From Chloroflexi bacterium CFX4 (GTDB taxonomy: Bacteria > Chloroflexota > Anaerolineae > Aggregatilineales > UBA2796), in the NCBI GenBank assembly GCA_021404685.1, contig QWHC01000011.1:208662-272661 (forward strand): a DNA stretch of 64,000 nt. The letters are read 5' to 3'. Positions 36,002 through 44,941 of this stretch are shown piece after piece; within the stretch, counting starts at the first letter, position 1, and the number at the start of each line of letters is the position of its first letter. Both the position numbers and the translations under genes were made by a program. The notes under the pieces are model-generated. The model saw nothing but the letters and a program-made list of their open reading frames with translations. It searched no databases and was not told where the DNA came from.

Positions 36002-36247
36002 TCACAGGCGTTTGAGGCAGACAACAGGCTCTTGCGCCAGCAGTTCGCGCAACGTGCCAAAATCAGGCAAGCCGAGCGCTTTACTGAGCGCTGCATCAAT
36101 GGCAATGCGGGTTGGGTCGGTTGCCATCGCGGGAAAAGGTTGCAAGGGCGCTTCACAGAGCCTGTCATACTCGGCGGCAAGCGCATCAAGCTGTGCATCG
36201 TTCAGCAGGCGCACATCCAGCACTTCTTGGCGGCGCGAGTCGATCAT
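36002..36247 (-). CDS. Short hypothetical protein, possible methyltransferase C-terminal fragment
   Basis: 81 residues from the ATG at 36247 (AGAGAG upstream). It contains YDRLCEAPLQPFPAM, DPTRIAIDAALSKALGLPD and LRELLAQEPVVCL. The LxxALGLPDxxxLRxLLAxEP pattern recalls the extreme C-terminus of large N6 DNA methyltransferases of type I/IIG systems. That resemblance is from memory and short. No methyltransferase body is attached, so it is either a remnant or a small independent protein. Confidence 0.4.
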   Translation of the reverse strand: MIDSRRQEVLDVRLLNDAQLDALAAEYDRLCEAPLQPFPAMATDPTRIAIDAALSKALGLPDFGTLRELLAQEPVVCLKRL

Positions 36248-36509
36248 AGAGACTCTCTTTGGACTGGTTTTCCATGCAAGGCGATTAGAACATTTTATCA
36301 TACGCGGGGCAAAGGGTTAACCCACCACATCGGGCGTGGTGAAGCGTGTGAGGATCAACCCGCCCACAGGCAAAGTGCCTCAGGCGGTGCGCGAAGCCTC
36401 TGGATTAATACAATCATTGAATTTTCATTGAGATGCAACTGTGATCCGAACTTTGCATTTATTCTCGGATACTGTAAGTGTGTTGGATACGCACAGAAAG
36501 GGAATTTGC

Positions 36510-36908
36510 ATGACCTACACCTACCGCATTGAGAAGTTACAAGGTGAGCCAATTGTGGTCACGCAGTTGGGCGCTGACTATTCCATGGCAACCCACACGG
36601 AAGAAATCAACCCGCGCATTATGCAACTCATGGATGATTCTCTAGAAGGGCTTTTTCTGATCTTTGACGTGACTGAGGCATCTTTCAGCCTTGATGATGT
36701 CATTGCCGGCGCCTCGCAAAGCACGCGCAGCACAAAACCCTTGTTACGCCACCCTAACATGCGGCAAATGGTTGTGATCAGCCGCTCATCGCTGGTTCGG
36801 CTTGCCGCCAAAGGGCTTTCCGCGCCGATCTTCGGCAAGGTGAATGTAAAGGTCTGCGACACCCTTGATGAGGCGTTGGCGCATTGCCGCGCTGAGTTGA
36901 CTGCCTAA
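36510..36908 (+). CDS. STAS/SpoIIAA-like protein, copy 1
   Basis: 132 residues from the ATG at 36510, with AAAGGGA before it. Alternating strands and helices (FLIFDVTEASFSLDDVIAG, MVVISRSSLVRLAAKGLSA, VKVCDTLDEALAHCRAEL) suggest an alpha/beta fold like SpoIIAA/STAS domains, where the first segment would be the central strand. The family is not firmly recognised. A paralogue of identical length follows 179 bases downstream; the final 45 residues are almost identical (RLAAKGLSAPIFGKVNVKVC), while the N-terminal halves differ more. Confidence 0.7.
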   Translation: MTYTYRIEKLQGEPIVVTQLGADYSMATHTEEINPRIMQLMDDSLEGLFLIFDVTEASFSLDDVIAGASQSTRSTKPLLRHPNMRQMVVISRSSLVRLAAKGLSAPIFGKVNVKVCDTLDEALAHCRAELTA

Positions 36909-37087
36909 GCCGATGGGCGGCTGCCCTTTGTCGAACGCCAACCATCCCTCGTTCACAGTCCGCCCTGAAACAATGTGTGTCGAGCAAACCACCAACACTG
37001 GTCTTGGAATACGCTTGTGATGTGGGCGGCGCGCTTAGATTCTCTTATGATCTAGGTGTGCTGCATCAGTAAAGGAGTAATCTGCCA

Positions 37088-37486
37088 ATGACCTACACCT
37101 ACCATCTGGAGAAACTATCCGATGAGCCGATTATGGTCGGGCAAGTGGGTCCCGAGTTTTCCGTGTCCGCACATTCGGATGAGCTTAATCAGCGCATTCT
37201 ACAATGGTTAGAGTCTGCCACCGAAAATTTTTTCTTTATCTTAGATGTGACTGAAGCCGCCTTAGGTTTTGATGATATTGTTCTTGGCGCCTCGAAAGGG
37301 ACGCGCAGCGCAACGCCGGTCTTGCGGCATGCCAACATGCGGCAGTTGGTTGTGGTCAGCCATTCGGCGCTGGTTCGGCTGGCCGCCAAAGGGCTTTCCG
37401 CACCGATCTTCGGCAAGGTGAATGTGAAGGTCTGCGATACGCGGGATGAGGCGTTGGCGCACTGCCGTGCTGAGTTGACCGCCTAA
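37088..37486 (+). CDS. STAS/SpoIIAA-like protein, copy 2
   Basis: 132 residues, a tandem paralogue of the protein at 36510-36908. It shares the start MTYTY, the FFILDVTEA core strand, a conserved D-[DI]-[VI]-x-GAS motif with RS and R residues after it, and the nearly identical C-terminus. AAAGGAG lies upstream of the ATG. Each copy has its own leader, so they may be expressed under different conditions. An anti-anti-sigma-like role is possible from the predicted fold but there is no anti-sigma kinase nearby; the conserved phospho-acceptor Ser of SpoIIAA cannot be confidently placed. Confidence 0.7.
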   Translation: MTYTYHLEKLSDEPIMVGQVGPEFSVSAHSDELNQRILQWLESATENFFFILDVTEAALGFDDIVLGASKGTRSATPVLRHANMRQLVVVSHSALVRLAAKGLSAPIFGKVNVKVCDTRDEALAHCRAELTA

Positions 37487-37559
37487 GCAGCCAGTTGCTA
37501 CCCATCTGCTCATCCTTTGCGCTACAATCTGCCTACCGTCTTACGCGAGGATGTGGCAC

Positions 37560-38948
37560 ATGGATAAGCGATTGGTCGAGTTTATTCGCACACTGCGCGC
37601 CGCCGGCGTGCGTATTTCTGTGGCGGAAAGCTACGACGCCCTGCGCGCTGTGGATCAGGTCGGCGTTTCGGAGCGTGAGGTGTTCCAATCCGCGCTGCGG
37701 ACGACTCTCGTCAAAGAGGCTGCCGATCTGCCCACCTTTGATTATTTCTTCCCGCTGTTCTTCGATACCGCCGCGCCACCCATGTTCAACATGGAGCAAG
37801 AACTGACGCCCGATCAGCAGCAGATGCTCAGGCAGGCGCTGCAATCCCTAGTCGGCAATCCGCAAGCCCTGCAACAATTGCTCCAGCAGCTTATGCGCGG
37901 GCGTGGCTTTGATCAAGATCAGCTTGAGCAGACAGGGCAACAGCTTGGCTTGGGCAACGCCGATAGCCCTTCGCAGCAGGGCTACTATCAGCGCATGATG
38001 CAACGCGCCCTGCGCCTGAACGAACTGCGTGAACTGCTCGATCAGCTTGAGGAAGCACTCCGCGAAGCAGGCATGAGCGAAGACGCGCTGCAAGAGGTGA
38101 TGCAGATGCTGCGCGCCAATGGCGAAGCGCTCCGCGAACAGCTTGAGCGCTTCGTTGGCAGCAGCATCGCCCGCAACATGGGCGAAAATCCGCCCGAACC
38201 GCCCGACGCCCAAGACCTGATGCAGACGCCCTTCCGCGCCCTGAGCCAAGAAGAAGCAGACGCCCTGCGCGACGAAGTGAAACGCCTTGCCGCCAAGCTC
38301 CGCAGCCGCGCCTCGCTGCGCCAGCGCCGCGCCAATGACGGCGTGCTAGACCCCAAAAGCACGCTGCGCCACAACTTGCGCTATGGCGGCACGCCCATTG
38401 AACTGCAATTCCGCAAGCGCAGCCTAAAGCCGCGCCTTGTGCTGATCTGCGATATTTCCACCTCTATGCGCTACTGCGCCGAGTTCATGCTGACCCTGAT
38501 CTACGAACTGCAAGATCAGGTTGCCAAAGCGCGCAGCTTCATCTTCATCAGCGACCTGCACGAAATTAGCGATTACTTCAACGCCATGCGCCCTGAGGCT
38601 GCCGTTCAACAGGTGCTGGAAAACCACCCGCCCGGCTCGTACAACACCGATCTCGGGCATAGCCTTGATACGCTCTTTGGCGAAAAGCTGGACGCCATAG
38701 ATAGCCGCACCACCGTGATCCTGCTTGGCGATGGGCGCAATAACTATAATGATCCGCGCCTGGACTTGGCGGCGGATATGCGGCGGCGTGCGCGCCGTGT
38801 GGTGTGGTTCAACCCAGAGCCGCAGTACCAATGGGGGACGGGCGATAGCGACATGCTGGACTATGCGCCGCTTGCCTCTGGCGTTTATCAGGTGGCGAAC
38901 ATGGCGCAATTGGTAGAGGCGATTGATAAGATCATGGTGGACGGCTAA
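37560..38948 (+). CDS. VWA protein of the CoxE family
   Basis: 462 residues from the ATG at 37560, nine bases after GCGAGG. Residues 1-85 match the CoxE N-terminus (FIRTLRAAGVRISVAESYDALRAV). A Gln/Leu-rich helical middle follows (about 85-240). The VWA domain at about 275-460 has a MIDAS DISTS and a LLGDGRNNYNDPR loop. CoxE-type VWA proteins usually work with a MoxR-like AAA+ ATPase (CoxD), for example in maturing CO dehydrogenase; neither CoxD nor cox genes are present here. An upstream ATG nine bases earlier is possible. Confidence 0.85.
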   Translation: MDKRLVEFIRTLRAAGVRISVAESYDALRAVDQVGVSEREVFQSALRTTLVKEAADLPTFDYFFPLFFDTAAPPMFNMEQELTPDQQQMLRQALQSLVGNPQALQQLLQQLMRGRGFDQDQLEQTGQQLGLGNADSPSQQGYYQRMMQRALRLNELRELLDQLEEALREAGMSEDALQEVMQMLRANGEALREQLERFVGSSIARNMGENPPEPPDAQDLMQTPFRALSQEEADALRDEVKRLAAKLRSRASLRQRRANDGVLDPKSTLRHNLRYGGTPIELQFRKRSLKPRLVLICDISTSMRYCAEFMLTLIYELQDQVAKARSFIFISDLHEISDYFNAMRPEAAVQQVLENHPPGSYNTDLGHSLDTLFGEKLDAIDSRTTVILLGDGRNNYNDPRLDLAADMRRRARRVVWFNPEPQYQWGTGDSDMLDYAPLASGVYQVANMAQLVEAIDKIMVDG

Positions 38949-38952
38949 GCTG

Positions 38953-39522
38953 ATGCAGACGGTTGCAATCCTCGTTTCTGTGGTGGCTATGATCGTATGG
39001 CTGCTCACCTATTGGCGCGGCGGCACGGCGGTCGTCAAATCAATGCAACAGTCAACCTTGCCGCTGGATCGCTTGGCAGTCTGGGTGCTGGCATTTACGA
39101 CTGCCGCGCTGCCGATCATCGGCTTGGCAATGTTGCTTGGACTTGGTACGCCGCTGCTGCCGGAGTGGGCGGCGCTCATTGGTATGATCATGGTGTTGTT
39201 GGGCATGGCAGGCACCTATTTCTGCCGTGCCTATCTGGGCAAATATTGGGCAGCAGAGGCAGCCTTGCAGCGCGATCACAGCCTTGTTGACTCAGGTCCG
39301 TATGGTGTGGTGCGCCATCCCATCTACACAATGGCGATTATCCTCTACATCGGCTTGGGCATCGTTTTCAGCGCGCCGTTGGGCAGCTTGGCAGCCTTCC
39401 TCAGCACCCTGATGATGATCCTCAAAACGGGCGTTGAAGATCGCTTCCTGAGCGCAGAACTGGAAGGCTACGCCGCTTACAGCCAGCGCGTGCCTTACCG
39501 CTTGCTGCCCAAAATCTGGTAG
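38953..39522 (+). CDS. Isoprenylcysteine carboxyl-methyltransferase-family membrane protein
   Basis: 189 residues from the ATG at 38953, four bases after the CoxE-like stop. It has four or five membrane helices and the C-terminal methyltransferase signature HSLVDSGPYGVVRHPIYT, where the RHPxY segment binds S-adenosylmethionine, followed by a conserved E near LSAELEGYAAYSQRVPY. Bacterial members of this PEMT/ICMT superfamily methylate lipids or small molecules; the substrate is unknown. It probably shares a transcript with the VWA gene. Confidence 0.85.
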   Translation: MQTVAILVSVVAMIVWLLTYWRGGTAVVKSMQQSTLPLDRLAVWVLAFTTAALPIIGLAMLLGLGTPLLPEWAALIGMIMVLLGMAGTYFCRAYLGKYWAAEAALQRDHSLVDSGPYGVVRHPIYTMAIILYIGLGIVFSAPLGSLAAFLSTLMMILKTGVEDRFLSAELEGYAAYSQRVPYRLLPKIW

Positions 39523-39629
39523 AGGGCGCGCCGCAGCGCGTCCAAGGCAATCCACAGCGCCAACAGGCTGAAGCCAAGCGGCGCAAGGCAGCCTAAATAA
39601 AAACAGCCCGCCAAGCGACGCTTCAGCAT
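39495..39629 (-). CDS. Candidate 44-residue membrane protein coupled to the GT4 gene
   Basis: An ATG overlapping the GT4 stop (ATGCTGA) opens a 44-codon frame beginning MLKRRLAGCFYLGC. It has one hydrophobic helix (LAPLGFSLLALWIAL) and a basic end. The stop-start overlap is the arrangement of translationally coupled genes. Its 3' end overlaps the convergent methyltransferase gene by 28 bases, which weakens the case. No family is recognised. Confidence 0.3.
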   Translation of the reverse strand: MLKRRLAGCFYLGCLAPLGFSLLALWIALDALRRALYQILGSKR

Positions 39630-40858
39630 CGGCGCAGCCTGCCCAAACGCCGCTGCAAGCGCACCGCTTCCGCGTAGTAGCACTCCAAGGCGCGCATGAC
39701 GGCTGACCAAGCGTGCTGTTCAGCGTAGGCGCGTGCCGCAGCGCTCATCCGCGCCCGCAGCGCCGAATCAGCCAACAATTGGCAGGTGCGCTGCCGAAAT
39801 GCCTCTGCATCGTGCGGCGGCACAAGGAAGCCCGTCTCGCCGTGGCGGACCAACGCCGCCGATCCGCCCTGATTAGCGGCAACAACGGGCAAGCCGCTTG
39901 CCATCGCCTCTAGGATGACTTGCCCGAACGTCTCGCGCACGGCAGGGAACACAAAAACATCCGCCGCCGCGTAGGCATCCGCCAAAGCGTCACCGATCAA
40001 ATGCCCAATGAAGTGCGCCGACCGTCCGTTTTCGGTCAAGGTTTGCTGCACCTGTGGCAAGTGATTCCCGCTGCCGATCAAGGTCAGCGCGATGGATGAG
40101 TCTGTCGCCAAGGCGCTGAGTGCCTCTAGGTGCTTCTCACGCGCCATGCGCCCAACGTAAAGCGCTACACCGCACGCCGATTCACGCCCGTGCAGCAAGC
40201 GCGCCCGCCAGGCCGCCCTGCGCCGACGCGGTGTGAAGCGCGCCGTATCCACACCGCGTCCCCACAGGCGCAGCCGCTTGAACTGCCAAGCGCGCAGTTC
40301 GTCCAAGATAATGTGCGTTGGCGCAAGGTTAAGCGTGCAGCCGTTGTGAATGAAGCGCAAGAGTGCCTCGAACAGCGGTGCAAAGTGCGGTGCGCCATAG
40401 CTGCGCGCATAGCCGGGCAGATCGGTTTGATAGTTTGCTACGATTGGCACGTGCAACGCGCCACCGCCCAGCATACCGAGCATCCCAAGCGTGAATGGGC
40501 TGAACAAGTGGATGAGATCGGGCTGAAAACGCCGCAACTGAGCAAGCACAGGCAGCCACAACAAGGCGACTCGCGTCTCGGGATAGCTGGGTAGCCACAG
40601 CGAAGGCACACTGTAGATCGGTGTGCCTTCAATGTGCGGCGGCGCTGGGTGCGGCGCAAAGACGATCAGATCGCGTTTGCTGCGCTGCAAATGCCGAATG
40701 GTGAGCAACGCCGTGCGCGAGACGCCATCCACTTTGGGCAGAAATGCCTCTGTGAAAAGCGCCACGCGCTGCACATCGGCGCACAGCACCGTCGTTGGCA
40801 GCGGGTCGCCCAGTGCGCCTGTTTCCGCCGCCACGATTGCCGCAATCGGATCGCTCAT
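39623..40858 (-). CDS. GT4-family glycosyltransferase
   Basis: A 411-residue GT-B enzyme. The N-terminal half has FTEAFLPKVDGVSRTALLTIRHL, the acceptor-domain opening of lipid-directed GT4 mannosyl/glucosyltransferases (MgtA/PimB/SqdX-like). The C-terminal half has ALYVGRMAREKHLEAL and the donor site RETFGQVILEAMASGLPVVA (EX7E). It transfers a sugar from a nucleotide donor to a lipid or polysaccharide in the cytoplasm. Acceptor unknown. Residues 1-25 before VQRVALFTEAF are unconserved, so the start may be later. Confidence 0.88.
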   Translation of the reverse strand: MSDPIAAIVAAETGALGDPLPTTVLCADVQRVALFTEAFLPKVDGVSRTALLTIRHLQRSKRDLIVFAPHPAPPHIEGTPIYSVPSLWLPSYPETRVALLWLPVLAQLRRFQPDLIHLFSPFTLGMLGMLGGGALHVPIVANYQTDLPGYARSYGAPHFAPLFEALLRFIHNGCTLNLAPTHIILDELRAWQFKRLRLWGRGVDTARFTPRRRRAAWRARLLHGRESACGVALYVGRMAREKHLEALSALATDSSIALTLIGSGNHLPQVQQTLTENGRSAHFIGHLIGDALADAYAAADVFVFPAVRETFGQVILEAMASGLPVVAANQGGSAALVRHGETGFLVPPHDAEAFRQRTCQLLADSALRARMSAAARAYAEQHAWSAVMRALECYYAEAVRLQRRLGRLRRC

Positions 40859-40880
40859 CGCGCACCTACCTTAAACGACA

Positions 40881-40909
40881 ACGGACGGGCTGTCTAGCGC
40901 GCCGTCCGT
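40881..40909 (-). terminator. Possible terminator after sdhB
   Basis: ACGGACG (40881-40887) and CGTCCGT (40903-40909) form a 7-pair stem with a 15-base loop between the sdhB stop and the GT4 start. The U-run on the minus strand is weak (TTGTCGTTT). Confidence 0.35.
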
Positions 40910-40933
40910 TTAGCCTTATCAACACAAGCGCGC

Positions 40934-41665
40934 TTAGTAATCGCGTTTGCCTGTTTGGATCGCCTTTTTCACCTCGCCAATGGCACGGGTGACCTCAATG
41001 CCACGTGGGCAAGCCGGCGTGCAGTTATAGATGGTGCGGCAGCGCCACACACCATCCGGATCAGCCAGCACGTCAAGGCGCTCTTGCAAGTGCTGATCGC
41101 GGTCGTCAAAGACGAAGCGATGCGCCTGCACAATGGCTGCCGGACCGACATAAGCGCCGTTTGCCCAAAAGCTGGGGCAGCTTGTGGTGCAGGCAGCACA
41201 CAGAATGCACTTGGTCGTATCATCAAAGCGTTCGCGTGCCTCAATCGTTTGCAGGCGCTCCCGCGGTTTGCCGTCCTCACCAATGGGTGGCGGCGTCTCG
41301 TTCACCAAATAGGGCATAATCGCACGGTAGTGGGCAAAGAACGGCTCCATATCCACCACCAAATCCTTGACGACGGGCAAGCCGAGAATTGGCTCAACCT
41401 GAATGGTCGCTTTCTCGCCAAATTCTTGCAGCAGCACCTTACAGGCAAGCCGATTGCGCCCATTGATTCGCATGGCGTCCGAGCCGCAGATGCCCTGCGC
41501 GCACGAACGGCGCAAGGTCAGTGTGCCATCAATTTCCCACTTCACACGGTGCAGCAGTTCCAACAAGCGGTTGGTTGGTTCGCAGTCTTTCAGGGTATAG
41601 GTTGCCCAATAGGGCTTTTTATCTTTGTCTGGGTTAAAGCGCCGAATGCGTATTGTGGCTTCCAC
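40934..41665 (-). CDS. sdhB: Succinate dehydrogenase iron-sulfur subunit
   Basis: A 243-residue protein. The [2Fe-2S] domain has RRSCAQGICGSDAMRINGRNRLAC, in which the third ligand is Asp as in the E. coli enzyme. The C-terminal ferredoxin domain has CILCAACTTSCP and CRTIYNCTPACPRGI, ligands of the [4Fe-4S] and [3Fe-4S] clusters. It passes electrons from the flavin subunit to quinone in the membrane anchor. It is the last gene of sdhCD-sdhA-sdhB, separated from sdhA by an 85-base gap that holds a hairpin. Confidence 0.96.
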   Translation of the reverse strand: MEATIRIRRFNPDKDKKPYWATYTLKDCEPTNRLLELLHRVKWEIDGTLTLRRSCAQGICGSDAMRINGRNRLACKVLLQEFGEKATIQVEPILGLPVVKDLVVDMEPFFAHYRAIMPYLVNETPPPIGEDGKPRERLQTIEARERFDDTTKCILCAACTTSCPSFWANGAYVGPAAIVQAHRFVFDDRDQHLQERLDVLADPDGVWRCRTIYNCTPACPRGIEVTRAIGEVKKAIQTGKRDY

Positions 41666-41692
41666 AGTGATCTAAATCCTTCCCGCTACGCT

Positions 41693-41739
41693 TAAAAAAC
41701 AAGAGCGCGGTGAGCAACGCAAACGCCCTGTTCACCGCG
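41693..41739 (-). terminator. Intercistronic hairpin between sdhA and sdhB
   Basis: CGCGGTGA (41706-41713) and TCACCGCG (41732-41739) form a perfect 8-pair stem, loop 18, followed on the minus strand by CTCTTGTTTTTT. It has the form of an intrinsic terminator yet lies inside the operon, so it may reduce sdhB transcription or protect the sdhA message end. Confidence 0.6.
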
Positions 41740-41750
41740 AATTTTGCGAA

Positions 41751-43532
41751 TTAGTAGACGCGCTCTTTGGGCTGGTACTGCGTGATGGTGACGGGCTTAT
41801 AGTCCACGCGCAGGCTCTCGTCGCCTTCGCGGTAGACCATGGTGTGCTTCAGCCAGTTTTCATCATCGCGCTTTTCATAGTCCTCACGGGCATGACCGCC
41901 GCGGCTCTCGGTGCGGTTCAGGGCAGCGTATGCCGTCACTTCCGCCAGTTCCAGCAGGCAGCCCAGTTCCCACGTCTCCAGCACATCAGTGTTGAAGGTG
42001 CTGCCGCGGTCATCAATGCCGATGTTGGTGGCAAATTCGCGGCGCAGTTCGCGCATGGTCTCCAGTGCTTGCTGCATATCTTTGCCGTTGCGGAAAACGC
42101 CGACCAAATCCTGCATGGTGGATTGCATCTTCTTGCGAAGCAGGTATGGCTTGGTGCTGCCTGTTGCGGTGCGGATGCGGTTCAGCTCGCTCTCGATCTT
42201 GCGTCCGGCATCGCTTGGCAGCGCGATGAATGCCGCGCCGCGTGCATATTCCGCCGCACGCAAGCCCGCCCGCCGCCCAAAGACGATCAGGTCTACCAAG
42301 GAGTTCGTGCCGAGACGGTTGGCGCCATGCACGCTGACACAGGCGCACTCGCCCGCGGCATACAAGCCCGGGATCACGCGGCTTTCGCTGTTGGCGATCA
42401 CTTCGGCGTTCACATTGGTTGGGATGCCGCCCATGGCGTAGTGCGCCGTTGGCTGGATGGGCAGCGGCTCGGTCAGCGGATCAACGCCGGCGTAGGTGCG
42501 TCCCTGATCGCACGTTTCGGCAAGTTTGCTCTCGATGTAGTGCGCGGTGTAGTGATCGGCAGTCTCGCCCGCTTCCGCCTTATAGCGGCGCACGGTGTCC
42601 GGCGTCAGGTCAAGGTGCAAGTAGCGCTTGCCTTTAATGCCGCGCCCTTCGCGCAGTTCGATGGCAATCGCCCGCGAGATCACATCGCGGCTTGCCAAAT
42701 CTTTCACCTTCGGCGCGTACTTCTCCATGAAGCGTTCGCCGCGCCCGTTGATCAGCACGCCGCCTTCGCCGCGCACGCCCTCCGTGATCAGGAAGCCGGT
42801 GGGATACAAACCGGTTGGGTGAAACTGGAAAAACTCCATATCCTCCAACGGAATACCGTTGCGGAAGGTGATCGCCGCGCCGTCACCGGTCATGCTGTGC
42901 GCGTTGCTGGTCACTTCCCAACACTTGCCCCAGCCGCCCGTCGCAAAAACGACCGCCTTGGCGTGGAACAGATGCAGCGAGCCGTCCAACAGGCAAACTG
43001 CCACCGCGCCCACAGGCTGATCGCCGTTCATGATCAAGTCCACCACGTGATATTCATCATAGAAGGTCACATTGTTCTTGATGCACTGCTGATAGAGCGT
43101 CTGCAAGATCATATGCCCGGTGCGGTCAGCAGCATGGCAGGCACGGCGCACTGGTTTGCCCGTCGTGTTGTTGGTATGCCCACCAAAGCGGCGCTGCGAA
43201 ATTTTGCCCTCTTTGGTGCGGTCGAAGGGCAAACCCATATGCTCCAGCTCAATGACTGCCTCAATCGCCTCTCGCGCCAGAATTTCGGCGGCGTCTTGGT
43301 CAGTTAGGTAATCGCCGCCCTTGACGGTATCAAAGGCGTGCCATTCCCAGTGATCTTCTTCTTCATTGCCCAAGGCTGCGCCGATGCCGCCCAAGGCCGC
43401 GCCGGTGTGTGAGCGCGTTGGGTAGAGCTTGCTGATCACGGCGACCTTCACGCTGCGTGAAGCATAGAGCGCCGCCATTAAGCCTGCGCCGCCCGCGCCG
43501 AGGATGATGGTATCAAATTGATGTATCTTCAT
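41751..43532 (-). CDS. sdhA: Succinate dehydrogenase flavoprotein subunit
   Basis: 593 residues from the ATG at 43532 (GAAGGA upstream). The FAD-binding opening is [16 protein letters not shown]. The covalent-flavin His is in [14 protein letters not shown], and the active-site region has [15 protein letters not shown] and RDVISRAIA. The capping and helical domains are of normal length, ending in the Lys/Tyr-rich tail typical of the family. It oxidises succinate to fumarate in the citric acid cycle. Confidence 0.97.
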   Translation of the reverse strand: MKIHQFDTIILGAGGAGLMAALYASRSVKVAVISKLYPTRSHTGAALGGIGAALGNEEEDHWEWHAFDTVKGGDYLTDQDAAEILAREAIEAVIELEHMGLPFDRTKEGKISQRRFGGHTNNTTGKPVRRACHAADRTGHMILQTLYQQCIKNNVTFYDEYHVVDLIMNGDQPVGAVAVCLLDGSLHLFHAKAVVFATGGWGKCWEVTSNAHSMTGDGAAITFRNGIPLEDMEFFQFHPTGLYPTGFLITEGVRGEGGVLINGRGERFMEKYAPKVKDLASRDVISRAIAIELREGRGIKGKRYLHLDLTPDTVRRYKAEAGETADHYTAHYIESKLAETCDQGRTYAGVDPLTEPLPIQPTAHYAMGGIPTNVNAEVIANSESRVIPGLYAAGECACVSVHGANRLGTNSLVDLIVFGRRAGLRAAEYARGAAFIALPSDAGRKIESELNRIRTATGSTKPYLLRKKMQSTMQDLVGVFRNGKDMQQALETMRELRREFATNIGIDDRGSTFNTDVLETWELGCLLELAEVTAYAALNRTESRGGHAREDYEKRDDENWLKHTMVYREGDESLRVDYKPVTITQYQPKERVY

Positions 43533-43568
43533 ACGTTCCTTCACACTTCTAACAGTCCGTCGCTTATA

Positions 43569-44612
43569 TTATCGCACAAGGGCATCGGTATCGGCATCCA
43601 CGCCGATCACTTGCGAGCTTTGGTTGAGCATTTCGGCAGTGGTGGCAGGTACGCTCTGCAAAATTGCCAGCGCGCCGACCCACAGCACGCCAATCATAGT
43701 GCCAACGGCAGCCAAGCGCAGCGCACGGTTAGCCAGCTTGTTGTGGATGTAGTCGTTAATCACATAGCGTGCGCCATTGAAGCCATGCACCGTGACCAGC
43801 ACCAGCAGCAGGATGTCGTAAATGCGCCAAATATAGACACCTGCCAGCATGGTATCCCAACGCAGCCGCACAAAATTGACCGCCGTCAGCGTGGACTCCA
43901 CATTGGCGCCCAAATTGGTGAAGACTGGCACATGCCCGACCTTCGTCAGGTCAAAGACGCCCTGAATAACGTGCATCATCGCCAAATGCCCAAAGACCAG
44001 CGGAATGATCAACACGCCGCTAATGCGCATGAACGACCACATGAAGGTCTCCATCTTGCTGCCCTTCAGGCGTTTCTTGGGCGCGTTCAGGCTCGGAACG
44101 ACCGCCATGCCCGCCGAGACGATGAAGGCAAGCCCAAGCACGACGACCGTGCCGACGGCAAAGGGTGCCGTCGCCTCGATCACGCTCTCCAAGCCCAGAT
44201 CAAAGGTGGTGACGCGCTCGTTGTAATAGTTCACCACATGCCCTGCCATCACGAAGAAAACAGGCACCAGCAGCACGAGCGTGCCAAGCAGCACCAATTT
44301 GGCGGCATCTGCCTGCCGCCGCCACCACTGCGGGCGGTAATCGAACAGCGCGATGCGGAAGCCGTTCAAGGCATGGTAGACGACGCACGCCACCAACACA
44401 AATTCGCCCACCGTGAACAAGGGCGTTTTGTAGGCGGCAATGGCTTTGGCGTAGAGTTCGGGGTAGAAGGTTGCCCACGAGGTATCAATCACGTGCATGA
44501 TGAGGAAGATCAGAGTCCCCATGCCGGAGACGCGATGCAGCACCCATGCCCACTGACCGATCTTGCCGCGATAGCGCAGCGTTTCTGTGATGGTGAGAAC
44601 TAAAGAAGTCAT
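43569..44612 (-). CDS. Succinate dehydrogenase anchor, fused SdhC-SdhD
   Basis: A 347-residue protein about as long as SdhC plus SdhD. The first half is SdhC-like: GQWAWVLHRVSGMG, IMHVIDTSW, then YHALNGFRIALFD. The second half is SdhD-like: WSFMRISGVLIIPLVFGHLAM followed by a last unit with TVHGFNGARYVINDY. Each half has three membrane helices with histidines placed as haem or quinone ligands. A helix pair and the soluble linker NAPKKRLKGSKMETF join them. The gene leads the sdh operon and there is no separate sdhD. The topology needs an even number of joining helices, which fits the two hydrophobic stretches near 100-120 and 150-170. Confidence 0.85.
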   Translation of the reverse strand: MTSLVLTITETLRYRGKIGQWAWVLHRVSGMGTLIFLIMHVIDTSWATFYPELYAKAIAAYKTPLFTVGEFVLVACVVYHALNGFRIALFDYRPQWWRRQADAAKLVLLGTLVLLVPVFFVMAGHVVNYYNERVTTFDLGLESVIEATAPFAVGTVVVLGLAFIVSAGMAVVPSLNAPKKRLKGSKMETFMWSFMRISGVLIIPLVFGHLAMMHVIQGVFDLTKVGHVPVFTNLGANVESTLTAVNFVRLRWDTMLAGVYIWRIYDILLLVLVTVHGFNGARYVINDYIHNKLANRALRLAAVGTMIGVLWVGALAILQSVPATTAEMLNQSSQVIGVDADTDALVR

Positions 44613-44941
44613 AAAGTGAGGTAGCCTCCCTAGCTTTAGGGAACACGATCTATACGATCTATACGAGAAGTCTTAAATAGTCACTAAAGAGTATAGCAAA
44701 TTGCGCGAAAAACGCACCTCATTCGTTCAGGGAATTTTGAAAGGTGCGCGATGCACCTGACGCCCTATGCAGACGCACACGCGGGCAAACCGTTCCGCCC
44801 GCCGCCGCTTCTCTTGCCCTGCCTGTGGGCTAGACGTTAGCTGATCGCTACACGCTTCGCCACGCCGCGGCTTTGCCCAAAGTGCGGACACGCCGCGATT
44901 TTGCGTTACAATGTGCCGCGATAAGTTAGGATGTAAGGCTC
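44613..44941. promoter_or_regulatory. Divergent intergenic region upstream of sdh
   Basis: This 329-base gap contains no gene. On the minus strand TTTGCTATACT gives an extended -10 box (TATACT, 44695-44690) for sdhCD. A direct repeat ACGATCTAT-ACGATCTAT (about 44645-44663) lies in the sdh leader. On the plus strand TACAAT (44907-44912) is a possible -10 box for the gene at 44942; no good -35 box goes with it. Confidence 0.45.

Noticed and set aside
41844..43307. 487-codon plus-strand frame opposite sdhA
   Set aside because: A shadow of the strongly conserved flavoprotein gene; no domain-like pattern.
43518..44603. 361-codon plus-strand frame opposite sdhCD
   Set aside because: His/Gln/Arg-rich shadow; the minus-strand protein is a recognisable membrane anchor.
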